Shown: positions 1 through 9,366, counted from the stretch's first letter. The stretch: 52,397 nt of DNA from Planctomycetaceae bacterium (GCA_002724245.1 PBOG01000064.1:80209-132605); one strand, 5' to 3'. Notes: generated by a model not told the origin, from the sequence alone. Program-made: numbers and translations.

Positions 1-9
1 ACTCTCTCG

Positions 10-1224
10 TTAAGGGACACTGCTGGATTGCAGCAAGTCAGGTTGCACCGCTGCGAGATTACGACACCCCGATGCGATCATGGCGTTTTCCAGCTCTTCT
101 TCCAGCAAACGCAACACGCTGCGCACGCCGCGTTGTCCATCCGCCGCCAACGCCCAGGCGTAAGGCCTGCCGATCAGTACCGCTCGCGCACCCAGCGCCA
201 ACGCCTTGAACACATCCGCCCCCCGCCGGACCCCGCCATCCAGCAACACTTCGGCTCGGTCGCCCACGACCTCGACAATCTTGCCGAGTACTTCAATGCT
301 CGACGGTACTCCATCCAACCTGCGGCCGCCATGATTGGATACCACGACTCCATCCAACCCGATGGAAACCGCTCGCAACGCATCATCTGGCCTCAGTACA
401 CCTTTCAGCAGGATCGGCAAATCCGTGATCGAGCGCAACCAGTCAAAAAACTCCCAGGACAGTGACAGGTCCCAGGCCTCGTCATTGAAGTCAAGCAACT
501 CCTGATAAGTCATTTGCGCATTGAGCTGTGTGTGCCCCACGTCGACCAGATGTTTCAGCAACATCTCCTTCGGAACGGAAAATCGATTACGACGGTCCGC
601 ATCCTTGCGCTCGCCCAGATCGACCGTTACGACAATGGCGCGGTATCCGGCTTCGCTGACGCGTTCCACCAGGCGGCGTGTCACCGCCCGGTCCTTAGGA
701 CAATAGAGCTGGAACCACTTGGGACCGGCGGCGGCAGCGGCAACTTCTTCAACACTGCTACCCGCACTCGTACTGACCGCCACGATTGTCTTCGCCGCAG
801 CGGCGGCTCGCGCCGCTGCCAGGGCGCCTTCCGGATGAAACATCCGCAGCCCCGCCACAGGTGCCAACAAAACCGGTTGGGCGATCTCCTCACCAAGCAC
901 TGTGGCGGTCAAATTTGCCTGAGACACCCCTTCCAGCAACGGTGGCAGTAACCGTATTCGGCGGAATGCCTCCACATTCTCTCGCAGGGTGACTTCATCT
1001 TCTGAACCTGTTGTGATGTAGTCATAGGTCGCGGGCGGCAACGTCTCGCGAGCTAGTTCCTTGTAATCTTTTACACAAACCGCCACGACTTCACCTTCCT
1101 GTTCTTCATTTTGCCCTGCTGCTTGTTCTGCATCCTGTCCGGTCGCTTCCCCAGCTGGCAGCGCAGGCATCGACATCGCACCAGCGCCAAGTGCCAATAG
1201 TCCTGAAAATTTTCTGCGTTTCAT
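10..1224 (-). CDS. Exported FMN-dependent alpha-hydroxy-acid oxidase/dehydrogenase
   Basis: A 404-residue member of the FMN-dependent 2-hydroxy-acid dehydrogenase family (lactate oxidase, glycolate oxidase, L-lactate dehydrogenase). These oxidise a 2-hydroxy acid to a 2-keto acid. The N terminus reads MKRRKF followed by an Ala/Gly-rich hydrophobic stretch, resembling a Tat signal, so export of the folded flavoprotein is plausible. The TIM-barrel starts near residue 65 with YDYITTGSEDE. Active-site elements are visible: LLKG with Lys274, and SNHGGRRLDG with catalytic His298 and substrate-binding Arg301, then the flavin-phosphate segment LLDGGVRRG and IGRPYAWAL. I chose ATG 1224, which has a GGGAGAG ribosome site, over a start 15 codons upstream. 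The barrel is somewhat shorter than in spinach glycolate oxidase around residues 205-245. The substrate cannot be told from sequence. Confidence 0.9.
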   Translation of the reverse strand: MKRRKFSGLLALGAGAMSMPALPAGEATGQDAEQAAGQNEEQEGEVVAVCVKDYKELARETLPPATYDYITTGSEDEVTLRENVEAFRRIRLLPPLLEGVSQANLTATVLGEEIAQPVLLAPVAGLRMFHPEGALAAARAAAAAKTIVAVSTSAGSSVEEVAAAAAGPKWFQLYCPKDRAVTRRLVERVSEAGYRAIVVTVDLGERKDADRRNRFSVPKEMLLKHLVDVGHTQLNAQMTYQELLDFNDEAWDLSLSWEFFDWLRSITDLPILLKGVLRPDDALRAVSIGLDGVVVSNHGGRRLDGVPSSIEVLGKIVEVVGDRAEVLLDGGVRRGADVFKALALGARAVLIGRPYAWALAADGQRGVRSVLRLLEEELENAMIASGCRNLAAVQPDLLQSSSVP

Positions 1225-1302
1225 GCCACTCTCCCGTTTGAACTGGACCCACTCAACCGCCCGCAGCAACCAGACTCCCGGTCTGAACCTGCTGCCAAAC
1301 GC

Positions 1303-1950
1303 TCAGAAGTTCAATGCCACATGCCTTGCCATCAGTTCGCGACAAAACTCACGTGTCGTGGAATAGCGAACCGCATCAAATCCCATCGATCGCGCAGTCT
1401 CCACATTCTGCTCCAGATCATCGACAAAAAGAATCCGATCCGGAACCACCCCCACGCGTTCAATCGCCGTATGGAAGATCGCTGGGTCCGGCTTCATCGC
1501 GCCAACCTCAAAACTCAATATTGTGGTTTCGAAGAGCGTGCGAACCAATCGGAACTTGCGACAACAATGCTGCCAATGTGAAGAACACGTATTGGAGAGA
1601 ATACCGAGCGCATGCCCAGCTGCGCTGAGCTGGTTGACCAGGGGAACCATTGAATGGCTCAACGTAAAAATATCGGCATGCGCCTCCAGCAGCAGGCGAT
1701 CTGATGCTTCACTGGAAAACGACTCGCGTAACCGCTGGCAAAATTCCTCCGCAGGTAAACCTGATTCGTACTCGCGTTCCAGTCCACGCTCAAAAAGTAC
1801 CTGCTGAATCTGCTGCGCATCACCGCCTAGTAACGGTTGCAGCTGTTGGCAGGCCAGCAGATGATCAAAATGGACCAGCACGTTACCAAGATCAAACAGG
1901 AAAAATTCTGGCGGCTCCAGCGTCTTCGATTTGTGCGTCCCTGCAGGCAT
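1303..1950 (-). CDS. HAD-superfamily hydrolase (YihX-like phosphatase)
   Basis: A roughly 215-residue haloacid-dehalogenase-type phosphatase. Motif I is FDLGNVLVHFD, with the nucleophile Asp at about residue 20. The usual second Asp is replaced by Asn, as in the YihX sugar-phosphatase branch. Motif II is LSNT, motif III the Lys of MKPDPAIF, and motif IV FVDDLEQN. The helical cap lies between motifs I and II, so it is subclass I. It probably dephosphorylates a small phosphorylated metabolite in the cytoplasm; the substrate is unknown. The open frame extends further upstream, but the ATG at 1950 is preceded by GAGAGTGG and places motif I normally close to the N terminus. It lies 78 bases upstream of the oxidase gene on the same strand, so the two could be cotranscribed. 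Confidence 0.85.
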   Translation of the reverse strand: MPAGTHKSKTLEPPEFFLFDLGNVLVHFDHLLACQQLQPLLGGDAQQIQQVLFERGLEREYESGLPAEEFCQRLRESFSSEASDRLLLEAHADIFTLSHSMVPLVNQLSAAGHALGILSNTCSSHWQHCCRKFRLVRTLFETTILSFEVGAMKPDPAIFHTAIERVGVVPDRILFVDDLEQNVETARSMGFDAVRYSTTREFCRELMARHVALNF

Positions 1951-2139
1951 ATCCACTCTCATTTGCTGTACGTGGGCAAATGCTGCAGGTGATCGCAGCT
2001 GCACCCTGCGAAGCGTTTCCGATTGCACTATGATAACGCACATCGCCCCAACCACAGCCCGTCTGGCGTTACCAGCTCGCTCGACTCGCGTTCTACGACA
2101 CCTTGCCGCGGCTTGAATTACCCTCAGGGTTCACTGCAC

Positions 2140-2964
2140 ATGCCGATTCGCATTCGCTGTCGCTGCGGAAAAGCACTAGTCGCATCTCGACGCCATGCCG
2201 GCAAGACGGCTCGCTGTCCCAAGTGCAAGCAACGTATTCGGATCCCCGAGAAGTCTCCGCAACCGCGTCCCGCCCGCCCTGCGACCGCGTCCAGCAGCAA
2301 ACCGCCTCCACCTACACCCGCGTCCAGCAGTAAATCGCCTCCATCTACACCCGCTTCCAGCAGCAAATCGCCACCCACTCCACAGAAAACGCATCAGGGA
2401 AACGCCGTCACGCCCGAGCAAAGCGCAACGCGTGGCATTGAACACGACCCTGGTAAACGGCGGGCGGTCGCCTGGCTGGCCACGCTGCTGGCCTTCTCCG
2501 CCATCGTTGGCTCTAGTCCCGTCTTCTGGCAACTGGCACAAGATCTCCGTAACGGGCACGATGCGGTGATGGAAAACTGGATGGCCATGCTACTACTGCT
2601 GTCAGGCCTGGAGCTGGCCTACGCAACCTATCTCTTCCAGCTTCCTGATTGGAGTTCGGTGCGTGTGGTAACGCTGGTCGCCACATTTTCGACTGCCCCT
2701 TATGCCGGGGTACTGGGAATCGGGCTGCGAGCTCGGCAACAAAACCCGATCGTCCAGTGGCTGGGACTGGCACCGCAACTCGCCGGTGGCCGTGCCCTGG
2801 CGTGGTGTCTGCTGATGGTCACCTTGACTGGTTTGACTGCCTTGATCGCAGGCCGACTGGCTTCACATTGGTACCGAGTTCCCGATTCGACCGAAACAGA
2901 AGAAACTCCTTCAGGAAAGCCGATCGATGACGCCGTCTCGGCAACTTCAGCGGGCTCGGGCTAA
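2140..2964 (+). CDS. Zinc-ribbon membrane protein, planctomycete type
   Basis: A 274-residue protein of unknown function. The N terminus carries a short zinc-ribbon-like module with Cys7, Cys9, Cys26 and Cys29 (CRC near residue 7, CPKC near residue 26). This resembles the module that opens many planctomycete proteins. A proline/serine/lysine linker at about residues 45-95 contains three copies of an 11-residue SSKPPPPTPA-like unit. The second half has about four hydrophobic helices (AVAWLATLLAFSAIV, MAMLLLLSGLELAYA, VVTLVATFSTAPYAG, CLLMVTLTGLTALIA), so it is an integral membrane protein with a cytoplasmic zinc-binding head. ATG 2140 was chosen because the ribbon starts immediately after it. 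The upstream in-frame start at 2023 would add a tail without recognisable features. Confidence 0.75.
   Translation: MPIRIRCRCGKALVASRRHAGKTARCPKCKQRIRIPEKSPQPRPARPATASSSKPPPPTPASSSKSPPSTPASSSKSPPTPQKTHQGNAVTPEQSATRGIEHDPGKRRAVAWLATLLAFSAIVGSSPVFWQLAQDLRNGHDAVMENWMAMLLLLSGLELAYATYLFQLPDWSSVRVVTLVATFSTAPYAGVLGIGLRARQQNPIVQWLGLAPQLAGGRALAWCLLMVTLTGLTALIAGRLASHWYRVPDSTETEETPSGKPIDDAVSATSAGSG
2287..2382 (+). repeat. 33-bp tandem repeat inside the zinc-ribbon gene
   Basis: Two full 33-bp units (2287-2319 and 2320-2352) and a diverged third (2353-2382) encode repeated Ser-Ser-Lys-(Ser/Pro)-Pro-Pro blocks in the linker. The frame is kept, so copy number could vary without breaking the protein. Confidence 0.85.
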
Positions 2965-3068
2965 CCCATGAAGCGCTCCGCCGGCGTTCGTATCGAAGAC
3001 CTCGGCCCAGTCAACACCTCCAGGCCAACCAATCCGACAGCGTCTGATACACCTTTCGGGCCCCGCAC

Positions 3069-3704
3069 ATGGACATCTTGTTATTAGTTGATCTGCAGAA
3101 CGACTTTTTGCCCGGCGGAACGCTACCAGTCATCCATGGTGACCAGGTCATCGGTGTCGCCAATCAGCTACAACAACACTTTGACACGACGCTTGCTACC
3201 CAGGATTGGCATCCGCCCCATCACTCGAGTTTTGCGGCGAACCACCCCGGGCACCAGGCAGGAGAGGTACTCGAGCTGTATGGCATTGCACAAATGCTTT
3301 GGCCGGTCCATTGCGTCCAGGAAACCCCCGGCGCCGAATTCGCCCCGCAATTGAACACGAGGCAAATCCAGCAGGTCTTTGCCAAAGGTACCGATCCACA
3401 AATCGACAGTTACAGCGGTTTTTTTGACAACGGGGGCCAGCGCAGTACCGGGCTGGAAGAACACCTCCGTCAATACGCCGCGATACGCCTATTTGTAATG
3501 GGTCTGGCAACGGACTACTGTGTCCAATTCACCGTGCTGGACGCACTCCGACTGGGATTTGAAACCGTCCTGGTAACCGACGGTTGTCGTGGCGTCGACC
3601 AGTCTGCAGGCGACTCTGCCGCCGCCGTGACCAGAATGAACTCCGAGGGAGCACGGCTCATGACAAGTGACCGTGTTCTTCGGGAGCGACTCACTACGTC
3701 CTGA
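3069..3704 (+). CDS. pncA: Nicotinamidase/pyrazinamidase
   Basis: A 211-residue isochorismatase-fold amidase that hydrolyses nicotinamide to nicotinate in NAD salvage. The N terminus VDLQNDFLPGG carries the catalytic Asp8. Lys106 lies in FAKGTD and the nucleophilic Cys151 in ATDYCVQF. Metal ligands Asp46 and His48 are in QDWHPPHHSSF, with His81 in LWPVHCVQ. This is the full triad and metal site of the family, and the length matches Escherichia coli PncA. It is followed by a strong hairpin terminator shared with the convergent cytochrome gene. Function is assigned with high confidence from the active-site set. Confidence 0.95.
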   Translation: MDILLLVDLQNDFLPGGTLPVIHGDQVIGVANQLQQHFDTTLATQDWHPPHHSSFAANHPGHQAGEVLELYGIAQMLWPVHCVQETPGAEFAPQLNTRQIQQVFAKGTDPQIDSYSGFFDNGGQRSTGLEEHLRQYAAIRLFVMGLATDYCVQFTVLDALRLGFETVLVTDGCRGVDQSAGDSAAAVTRMNSEGARLMTSDRVLRERLTTS

Positions 3705-3732
3705 AGACCACGGCCTTCTGCACAGGCGCAAA

Positions 3733-3760
3733 AAAACGCCGCATCGAAATGCGGCGTTTT
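3733..3760. terminator. Bidirectional intrinsic terminator
   Basis: A perfect 12-bp inverted repeat (arms 3733-3744 and 3749-3760) with a CGAA loop. The arms begin with a run of A and end with a run of T, so either transcript makes a GC-rich hairpin ending in U residues. It lies between the convergent pncA and cytochrome c'-like genes and can stop both. Confidence 0.93.
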
Positions 3761-3790
3761 CGTTCATTATCTGGTCGCCAGTCGCAAGCG

Positions 3791-4156
3791 TTACTTGTGC
3801 GCTTTATGGCACGCACCGCAGCTGGCTGCTTTCTTGAGCTCGGCTTCGGCACCTTTGCGGCCAGTGGCCACTTTCGCCGCGGCAATCACAAGCGCACCAG
3901 CTTTGGCATTCCAACTCGCCGCGTCACCCTTCTTGGGCTTGTTTTCCAGCAGCGAAACAAACGCGTCCAGCAGTTTGTTCTTGTCCTCTTGGGTGCCTTT
4001 GCCACCGGCCACCTTCTTGCACAGACCATCCTTCATGGCCACTTTCATGACCTGCTTGATCGTGTGCTTGGGCTTTGCTTCGTCGGCAGCCAACACGACT
4101 GTCGCGAGCGCCCCACAAAATGCAAACAACGACAACGCCACTACAAGCTTCTTCAT
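3791..4156 (-). CDS. Cytochrome c'-like periplasmic heme protein
   Basis: A 121-residue secreted protein. The N terminus (MKKLVVALSLFAFCG...VLA) is a classic Sec signal peptide. The mature part is Lys/Ala-rich and helical, and ends with a single c-type heme motif CGACH (Cys113, Cys116, His117) a few residues from the C terminus. A C-terminal CxxCH after a helical bundle is the layout of cytochrome c'/c556-type proteins; the length is slightly short for that family. It is therefore probably a small periplasmic heme protein for electron transfer or gas binding. Start ATG 4156 has a GAGGT ribosome site; a TTG three codons upstream lacks such spacing. It shares the terminator at 3733-3760 with pncA. 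Confidence 0.8.
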   Translation of the reverse strand: MKKLVVALSLFAFCGALATVVLAADEAKPKHTIKQVMKVAMKDGLCKKVAGGKGTQEDKNKLLDAFVSLLENKPKKGDAASWNAKAGALVIAAAKVATGRKGAEAELKKAASCGACHKAHK

Positions 4157-4261
4157 GTCACTCAACCTCAGTTCTACCTAGGAAGAAATAACCGGAACAT
4201 TACGTAGTTGCCGAGCATGCTACTCCGCAACAAATACAATTGCAAGCTGCCGCGACGGCCT

Positions 4262-7200
4262 TTACTGCCCCTTATGGGTCTCAGCGTCCATATGGACCGG
4301 ACCCAGCAGGCGCACAGGCAAAATCTCCTCCATTTCCGCTGCGAAAACGGTCTCGACGTGAGGACAGTCCTCGTCCTCTGCAGAGCTCTCTGGAAAAACC
4401 GGGAATTCTGCCTGTGACAGCCGGGCAGGTCGCTCTGCCAGAGTTTCGGCGTTTCTCTGTGGGGCGGAACGAAGCCCATCAGTCAGCATCGCCACCGCGA
4501 CGTCCGTGGTTGTGGGGCCAGGCCAATCGAGCAAGCACTGGTCAATTTCCAGAACCACCTCTGGCTGGCGTTCCGCAACTCTGGCGGCCATCTCTTCCTC
4601 CGGGCCTATCACCGTCGGCAAATGACTCGACCGGCCCATTTCAACAACGGAATCGACACGCCAGCCGGCCTCGCTCCTGGACGCCGTTGATTCCCCTTCT
4701 CCGTGTCCATGCCCTTCGCTGCCTCCGTGTGCATTGGCCTGCGCATCCGTCTCGTTGGTCGTTTCCGCCGCCGCAATCGATTCCTCAACAACGGTATAGA
4801 TCGAATCCTCACCGCCGCTAACTTCGACAGCGATCTCGGTAGCGCTGAGTGGAATCTGCAACAAACGGTGCTGCCCGTCTTGCCCCAACCACTTGACCTG
4901 GGCAGGGTCGGTCGCATCAAGATTGACCGTGACAGGTTCTCCGGAAGTCAGCGTAACCTGTACCGCAGCAAGATCTTCACTAACGGCAATCTGGAACGCT
5001 GAATCTGATTGCCAGTCACCCTGCAAGTGATACCACCCCAGTTGCCCGTTGGCAGCGACCGAAGCAAATATCGTCGACGCAGGTGCCGACCCTAGAAAAT
5101 CGCTCAGCTGCAAAAATTCCGCCCGACGACCGGGCTGCGGAAAGAAGTTTTCGAGGCTGTCGCTGTCTTCCGCGGCAGAAACCACCTCGGATGTTACCTG
5201 CTCACCATGCAACAGGAACGGTGCCGCGGCGCGAGTCACGGAATAGATACCGGGAGCCAAATCGGCGAACTGATAATAGCCATCAACACCCGTTGTGGTT
5301 GTCAAATCGACGGCGTCGCCCTGGTCAGTCGCACCAGACAGCGTCACCGCAAGCCCGCCCAATGGAAAATGGCCTTCTGCATCTCCAACCGAACCAGCAA
5401 TCCTACGTGGGTTGTAATCCTCGACGTTCACCGTAACCACCGCTTCAGCGGAGCCTCCATTTCCGTCGGAAACCTGATAGGTGAATGTCTCCGTTCCGAC
5501 AAATTCGGCACTCGGTGGCTGATAGATTACCTGTTGGCTGGCGGTGTCGATCTGGATACTACCACCGCCTGTTGGCAAACCCAGATTGGTGATCGTCAAG
5601 ATTTCGTTGACATCTGGCAGGATACTATCATTGTCCAGCGGACGCAGGTTCGCCTCGCCCCCTTTGACCACCGTATACACGTCATCCACCGCCACCGGCA
5701 GATCATTGACCCCGGTGACCGCGACGGTCACCGTCGCGGTAGCCACACCGCCATTTCCATCTTCGACCTGATATTGAAACGTCTCGACGCCGAAGAAGTT
5801 GAGAGCCGGTGCGTACTGCAGCTCCCCGTCACCATTCACAATGACTGTCCCACCGTCAGACGGCGCAAACACAAAGTCCGACGTCAAGGCGAGTGTTTCT
5901 TCCTCTTCGGTTTGATCGTTGGACAGCACGTCCAGGACACCAGACACGCTATCTTCCAACACGGTAAACGAATCGTCCGCTGCCAGCGGTGGATCATTGC
6001 GTGGTGTCACTGTGACTGTCACCGCAGCCACATCTTCACCACCCAGCCCATCGGAAAGCGTGTATTGAAATGTCTCATCTCCAAAAAAGTCCGCCGCTGG
6101 CGCGTACCGTAAATCCTTGCCATTGGGTCCAATCTGGACCACACCGACCGCAGGTGACGAAACTGCGGAAATGCTCCACCCGGTCCGTTCTTCCACAGGA
6201 TCCGGGGCCTCGAGGTCGTTAACCAGCACATCCAGTAAGTTCACCCCGCTATCTTCTTCAACCGTAAATACATCATCGACGGCGGTGGGTGGATCGTTCA
6301 CATTCGCAACCTGGACTAGCACGACCGCTGTCGCTGTGCCGGTCCCATCGCTGACTTCATAACTGAAACTCGCCTCGCCCAGGAAATCAGGAGCTGGCGT
6401 AAACAGAACAACAGCGTCTTCAGCGTCAATGACCGCGACGGCCCCCTGATCGGGCGTACTCACTGACGTGATTGTCAGTTCGGTTCCCTCCAGGGACGTA
6501 TCGTTGGCCAGCACATCCAAAACAACCTCCGTCGTGTCCTCATCGATATTGAACGTATCTGTTTGCGCCACTACCGACGACGAGATCGCCAAAGACACCG
6601 TCCCATAATCAACGAGCAACGGGTCAACGCGTCCCGGTGGATCGAAAAACAAATTATCCGCCACCGGCGACACATCTGCCGGGTCCGCGACGAACAATGC
6701 ATCGCCGGCAAGCACTGCCGTTAACTCGATACTCAACAATTCCAGCTCGTTTGACCCCAGAGGCGAATTCGGGCCGAACGCACCTCCTTCATCCAGGCCA
6801 GCGTTACTCAATGTTCCTGCATGGCCGTTGGGAAACCCGATCCCGTAGCTGATTCCACTAACCGGTTCAACAAAACCACCTGTAAACGGAATGTCCAGGA
6901 AAGCAGCGTACACTCCAGCAGGATCGTGCCCCCTCAGATCCTGAACATACACCTGCAGCAGAAACTGCTCGCCAACCGTCACTTCAGAGATTGCCTCTCC
7001 AGCCAGCGTACTGGTCTGCAGACGCAGACGCATTTGTGGCGAAGCTGCCACTGTCAATGAAACTTGCTGGCTCGCGTTATTGCCCGCGGCATCGGTCACC
7101 GCGATCTCGAACGTGTGCTCTCCGACATCCGCAAGTGCCGGTGTCCATTGAAAGACGCCGGTGTCGGCATCGATGCTGGCTCCCCCTGGGGCACCCACCA

Positions 7201-9037
7201 GCGTGTACGTCAGCCCAGCATCGCCTTCTTCGTCGGAATCAGCGTCGTACTCCAATTCAATCGCGATTTCCGCCTGCTGCGGCGGCGTGGTCGTGATCGC
7301 AACCTGTGTATCAATGACAACGTCGAGTGGTGCAGACGCCAGACTTTCCACACCATCTACAACTTGCGTGACTGTCCACTGTCGATTCCCGTCCTCCAGA
7401 CTCACGGCACCGTCGGTTTCAAGCTGTGTTAATCCGTCGGCAATCGCCGTACCGACCAGGACATCATCGACGTAAAGTCGAACTTCGGCGCCGGTATCCG
7501 CTCCGTCAATCGAAAACAAAAGGGCATTTGCCTCGGAACCGTTATCAAAATTGGTGATGCCGTCCCCCACCACGCCACTGTCCGTTTCCGCCAGCAAGGT
7601 CGGTGCCGCGAGTGTGGTCACCGCCGCATTGCCAAAGTCAACACCCGCCTCGTACTGGCCAATTCCCAGATCCACGGCATGGTAGATGGGAGTATCCGGG
7701 TGGGTCTGTCGGAACGGACGGTCGGCAAGCTGGTGGACATGGTAGGTTCCTGCTGGCAGCAGCAAACCGTAGGTCCCATCGGTCTGTGTTGTAACTGCCG
7801 TTTCATTGTCATCCAGCTGGCCGTCCAAATCAGCGTCGCCAAACACTGTCACGTCCGCCATACCGGGCTCACCCGGATCCCGCTGTCCATTCCCATCAAG
7901 GTCATCAAACACCGTTCCCTGCACCCAGCCGAAACCACTCAGCGACTGGACATGCACCAGCTCCCCTTCAGCCGTGTACGGTACATGATTGAATACGACG
8001 TTGGATGAGCTGTCTCCATCCAAATCCGTAACGGGCAACGCGGCGATTCCATCCACATTACTCATGTCCAGCACGACGGCAAACACCTTAAACTGGCTGT
8101 CGAGGGACGGGTTGTTACGCATATTCACGAACCACTGACTGGTCGCGCCAAACGAGTTTTCCGCCATCGACACCGTGCCACGCTCGTTTGACCGGCCACC
8201 TTCCGTCTCGTTGATAGGCGTATCCGTGTCAATCTGGCTGCTGAGAATTTCGTTCAGCTCTGTGGTAGTGACATCTTCTGGTGCAAAACCACCGCCCTGT
8301 ACCACAAATTCCCCTAACACATCCTCGGCGGCTCGATGAAAAATCGTCCCGGGGTAGCGGTCGAAATAGTTACGGAAGTTGGCCACGCTGAGTGGCGCTT
8401 CCTCAGGAAACAACTCAAGCAGAATTGGCCCTGCGTTGGTTTCGAATGTGACGAGTGGATTGGAAGTATAGACCACGGTAATGTTGTCACCTTCGTGGAT
8501 CTTGTACTCCTGAAAATCGTTCACTTCCTGACCATTGACAAACATCTTCAAGGCGTGTTCATCATCCACCTCATGCGTCATCAGTTGATTCGCAGTGAGA
8601 ATTGCGTCCGGGTTGTTGCCAGGTAGCCCGGCATTCGTGCGCCAGGTATCAAAAAAATCTCCGAGCGTAAGAAAGTCATCCAGTGCTTCACCGTTGACAT
8701 TATGCAGATGCAAGCGATTGTCTGGATCGTGGGTGTGAATCGGTGAAATAATGCCAGTAGCATCAACGCCCAGATCATCCGGAATCTCAATACGCTCGCC
8801 ATTGGCAAACAAATTCAGCTGTGCGTGGATATGAAAAGACCCCAGATCGATAGCGGGGTCCGCGTCGTGAGGCCCGTTGTGGTCAACCCCGCCGTGCAGC
8901 AGCCGACGTGGTTCGAGACGTTCACAGGTAAAGTAAGAGCCGCCCTGCCGCCCGCGCAACGCCATGCCCCCTCTACCAGGGGGACTCAAAAACGATCCGC
9001 GACGGTTTCGATGGGATTTCCGATCGCGTGACTTCAT
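4262..9037 (-). CDS. Giant surface protein: LEPR motif, cyclophilin domain, cadherin-like repeats
   Basis: A 1591-residue predicted secreted protein. After a basic N terminus comes the planctomycete motif ERLEPRRLL (residues 39-47), taken as an export/anchoring signal. Residues about 65-190 form a His-rich domain (HIHAQLNLF, PIHTHD, LTLGDFFDTW) of unknown function. Residues about 195-345 are a cyclophilin-type peptidyl-prolyl isomerase (TFETNAGPILLELFPEEAP, FHRA, VQGGGF, FKVFAVV). An SdrD-B-like module (FDDLDGNGQRDPGE, about 370-440) is followed by Ig-like (about 580-665) and cohesin-like (about 668-820) regions. Four tandem cadherin-like repeats follow (about 820-1235), each with the DEDT...DVLANDT pattern. 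A carboxypeptidase-regulatory-like module (about 1240-1310) precedes a long C-terminal tail without homology I recognise. ATG 9037 has a GGAGAGG ribosome site. No membrane anchor is visible. Confidence 0.88.
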   Translation of the reverse strand: MKSRDRKSHRNRRGSFLSPPGRGGMALRGRQGGSYFTCERLEPRRLLHGGVDHNGPHDADPAIDLGSFHIHAQLNLFANGERIEIPDDLGVDATGIISPIHTHDPDNRLHLHNVNGEALDDFLTLGDFFDTWRTNAGLPGNNPDAILTANQLMTHEVDDEHALKMFVNGQEVNDFQEYKIHEGDNITVVYTSNPLVTFETNAGPILLELFPEEAPLSVANFRNYFDRYPGTIFHRAAEDVLGEFVVQGGGFAPEDVTTTELNEILSSQIDTDTPINETEGGRSNERGTVSMAENSFGATSQWFVNMRNNPSLDSQFKVFAVVLDMSNVDGIAALPVTDLDGDSSSNVVFNHVPYTAEGELVHVQSLSGFGWVQGTVFDDLDGNGQRDPGEPGMADVTVFGDADLDGQLDDNETAVTTQTDGTYGLLLPAGTYHVHQLADRPFRQTHPDTPIYHAVDLGIGQYEAGVDFGNAAVTTLAAPTLLAETDSGVVGDGITNFDNGSEANALLFSIDGADTGAEVRLYVDDVLVGTAIADGLTQLETDGAVSLEDGNRQWTVTQVVDGVESLASAPLDVVIDTQVAITTTPPQQAEIAIELEYDADSDEEGDAGLTYTLVGAPGGASIDADTGVFQWTPALADVGEHTFEIAVTDAAGNNASQQVSLTVAASPQMRLRLQTSTLAGEAISEVTVGEQFLLQVYVQDLRGHDPAGVYAAFLDIPFTGGFVEPVSGISYGIGFPNGHAGTLSNAGLDEGGAFGPNSPLGSNELELLSIELTAVLAGDALFVADPADVSPVADNLFFDPPGRVDPLLVDYGTVSLAISSSVVAQTDTFNIDEDTTEVVLDVLANDTSLEGTELTITSVSTPDQGAVAVIDAEDAVVLFTPAPDFLGEASFSYEVSDGTGTATAVVLVQVANVNDPPTAVDDVFTVEEDSGVNLLDVLVNDLEAPDPVEERTGWSISAVSSPAVGVVQIGPNGKDLRYAPAADFFGDETFQYTLSDGLGGEDVAAVTVTVTPRNDPPLAADDSFTVLEDSVSGVLDVLSNDQTEEEETLALTSDFVFAPSDGGTVIVNGDGELQYAPALNFFGVETFQYQVEDGNGGVATATVTVAVTGVNDLPVAVDDVYTVVKGGEANLRPLDNDSILPDVNEILTITNLGLPTGGGSIQIDTASQQVIYQPPSAEFVGTETFTYQVSDGNGGSAEAVVTVNVEDYNPRRIAGSVGDAEGHFPLGGLAVTLSGATDQGDAVDLTTTTGVDGYYQFADLAPGIYSVTRAAAPFLLHGEQVTSEVVSAAEDSDSLENFFPQPGRRAEFLQLSDFLGSAPASTIFASVAANGQLGWYHLQGDWQSDSAFQIAVSEDLAAVQVTLTSGEPVTVNLDATDPAQVKWLGQDGQHRLLQIPLSATEIAVEVSGGEDSIYTVVEESIAAAETTNETDAQANAHGGSEGHGHGEGESTASRSEAGWRVDSVVEMGRSSHLPTVIGPEEEMAARVAERQPEVVLEIDQCLLDWPGPTTTDVAVAMLTDGLRSAPQRNAETLAERPARLSQAEFPVFPESSAEDEDCPHVETVFAAEMEEILPVRLLGPVHMDAETHKGQ

Positions 9038-9366
9038 GGTGCCTCTCCACAGCAAAAAGAGCCCCTTGGTTGCCGCTCACCTTTTCAGCATAGGCTGGGA
9101 CCGCATAAAAAGCACCAAACTTGTCGGCCACTTCAACACCAGGAAACGTCTTTCCGGGCAACGAAATCACCGCCAGAGTACTCTGCGCAAGCAGCTCTAA
9201 CTGCCCGAACGTTACAAACGGCTCTACCCTATATCGGGTGGCGGGGCCCCTGAGTTGTGGAGATTGCCGGCAATTCTCTTGTTCCCGGCCCAGGCAGCCG
9301 CCACATTCCCCATAACCCATTACTATTTAATGGGTTGCATGCCGAACGCCAGTTCTTCCGTGTGGC
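9038..9366. other. Intergenic region between rarA and the giant surface protein gene
   Basis: This 329-base gap lies downstream of rarA and upstream of the surface-protein gene, both on the minus strand. It holds the hairpin at 9314-9336 and presumably the promoter of the giant gene, though I cannot place convincing promoter boxes. No credible coding sequence is seen. Confidence 0.6.
9314..9336 (-). terminator. Probable rarA terminator hairpin
   Basis: A perfect 9-bp inverted repeat (arms 9314-9322 and 9328-9336, 5-base loop) lies about 30 bases beyond the rarA stop codon on the minus strand. The stem is fairly AT-rich and there is no long U tract, so termination efficiency is uncertain. Confidence 0.5.

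Noticed and set aside
5207-6112. 301-codon open frame opposite the surface-protein gene
   Set aside because: It is antisense to the cadherin-like repeat region, which is clearly coding; high-GC DNA leaves such frames open, and the protein has no recognisable features.
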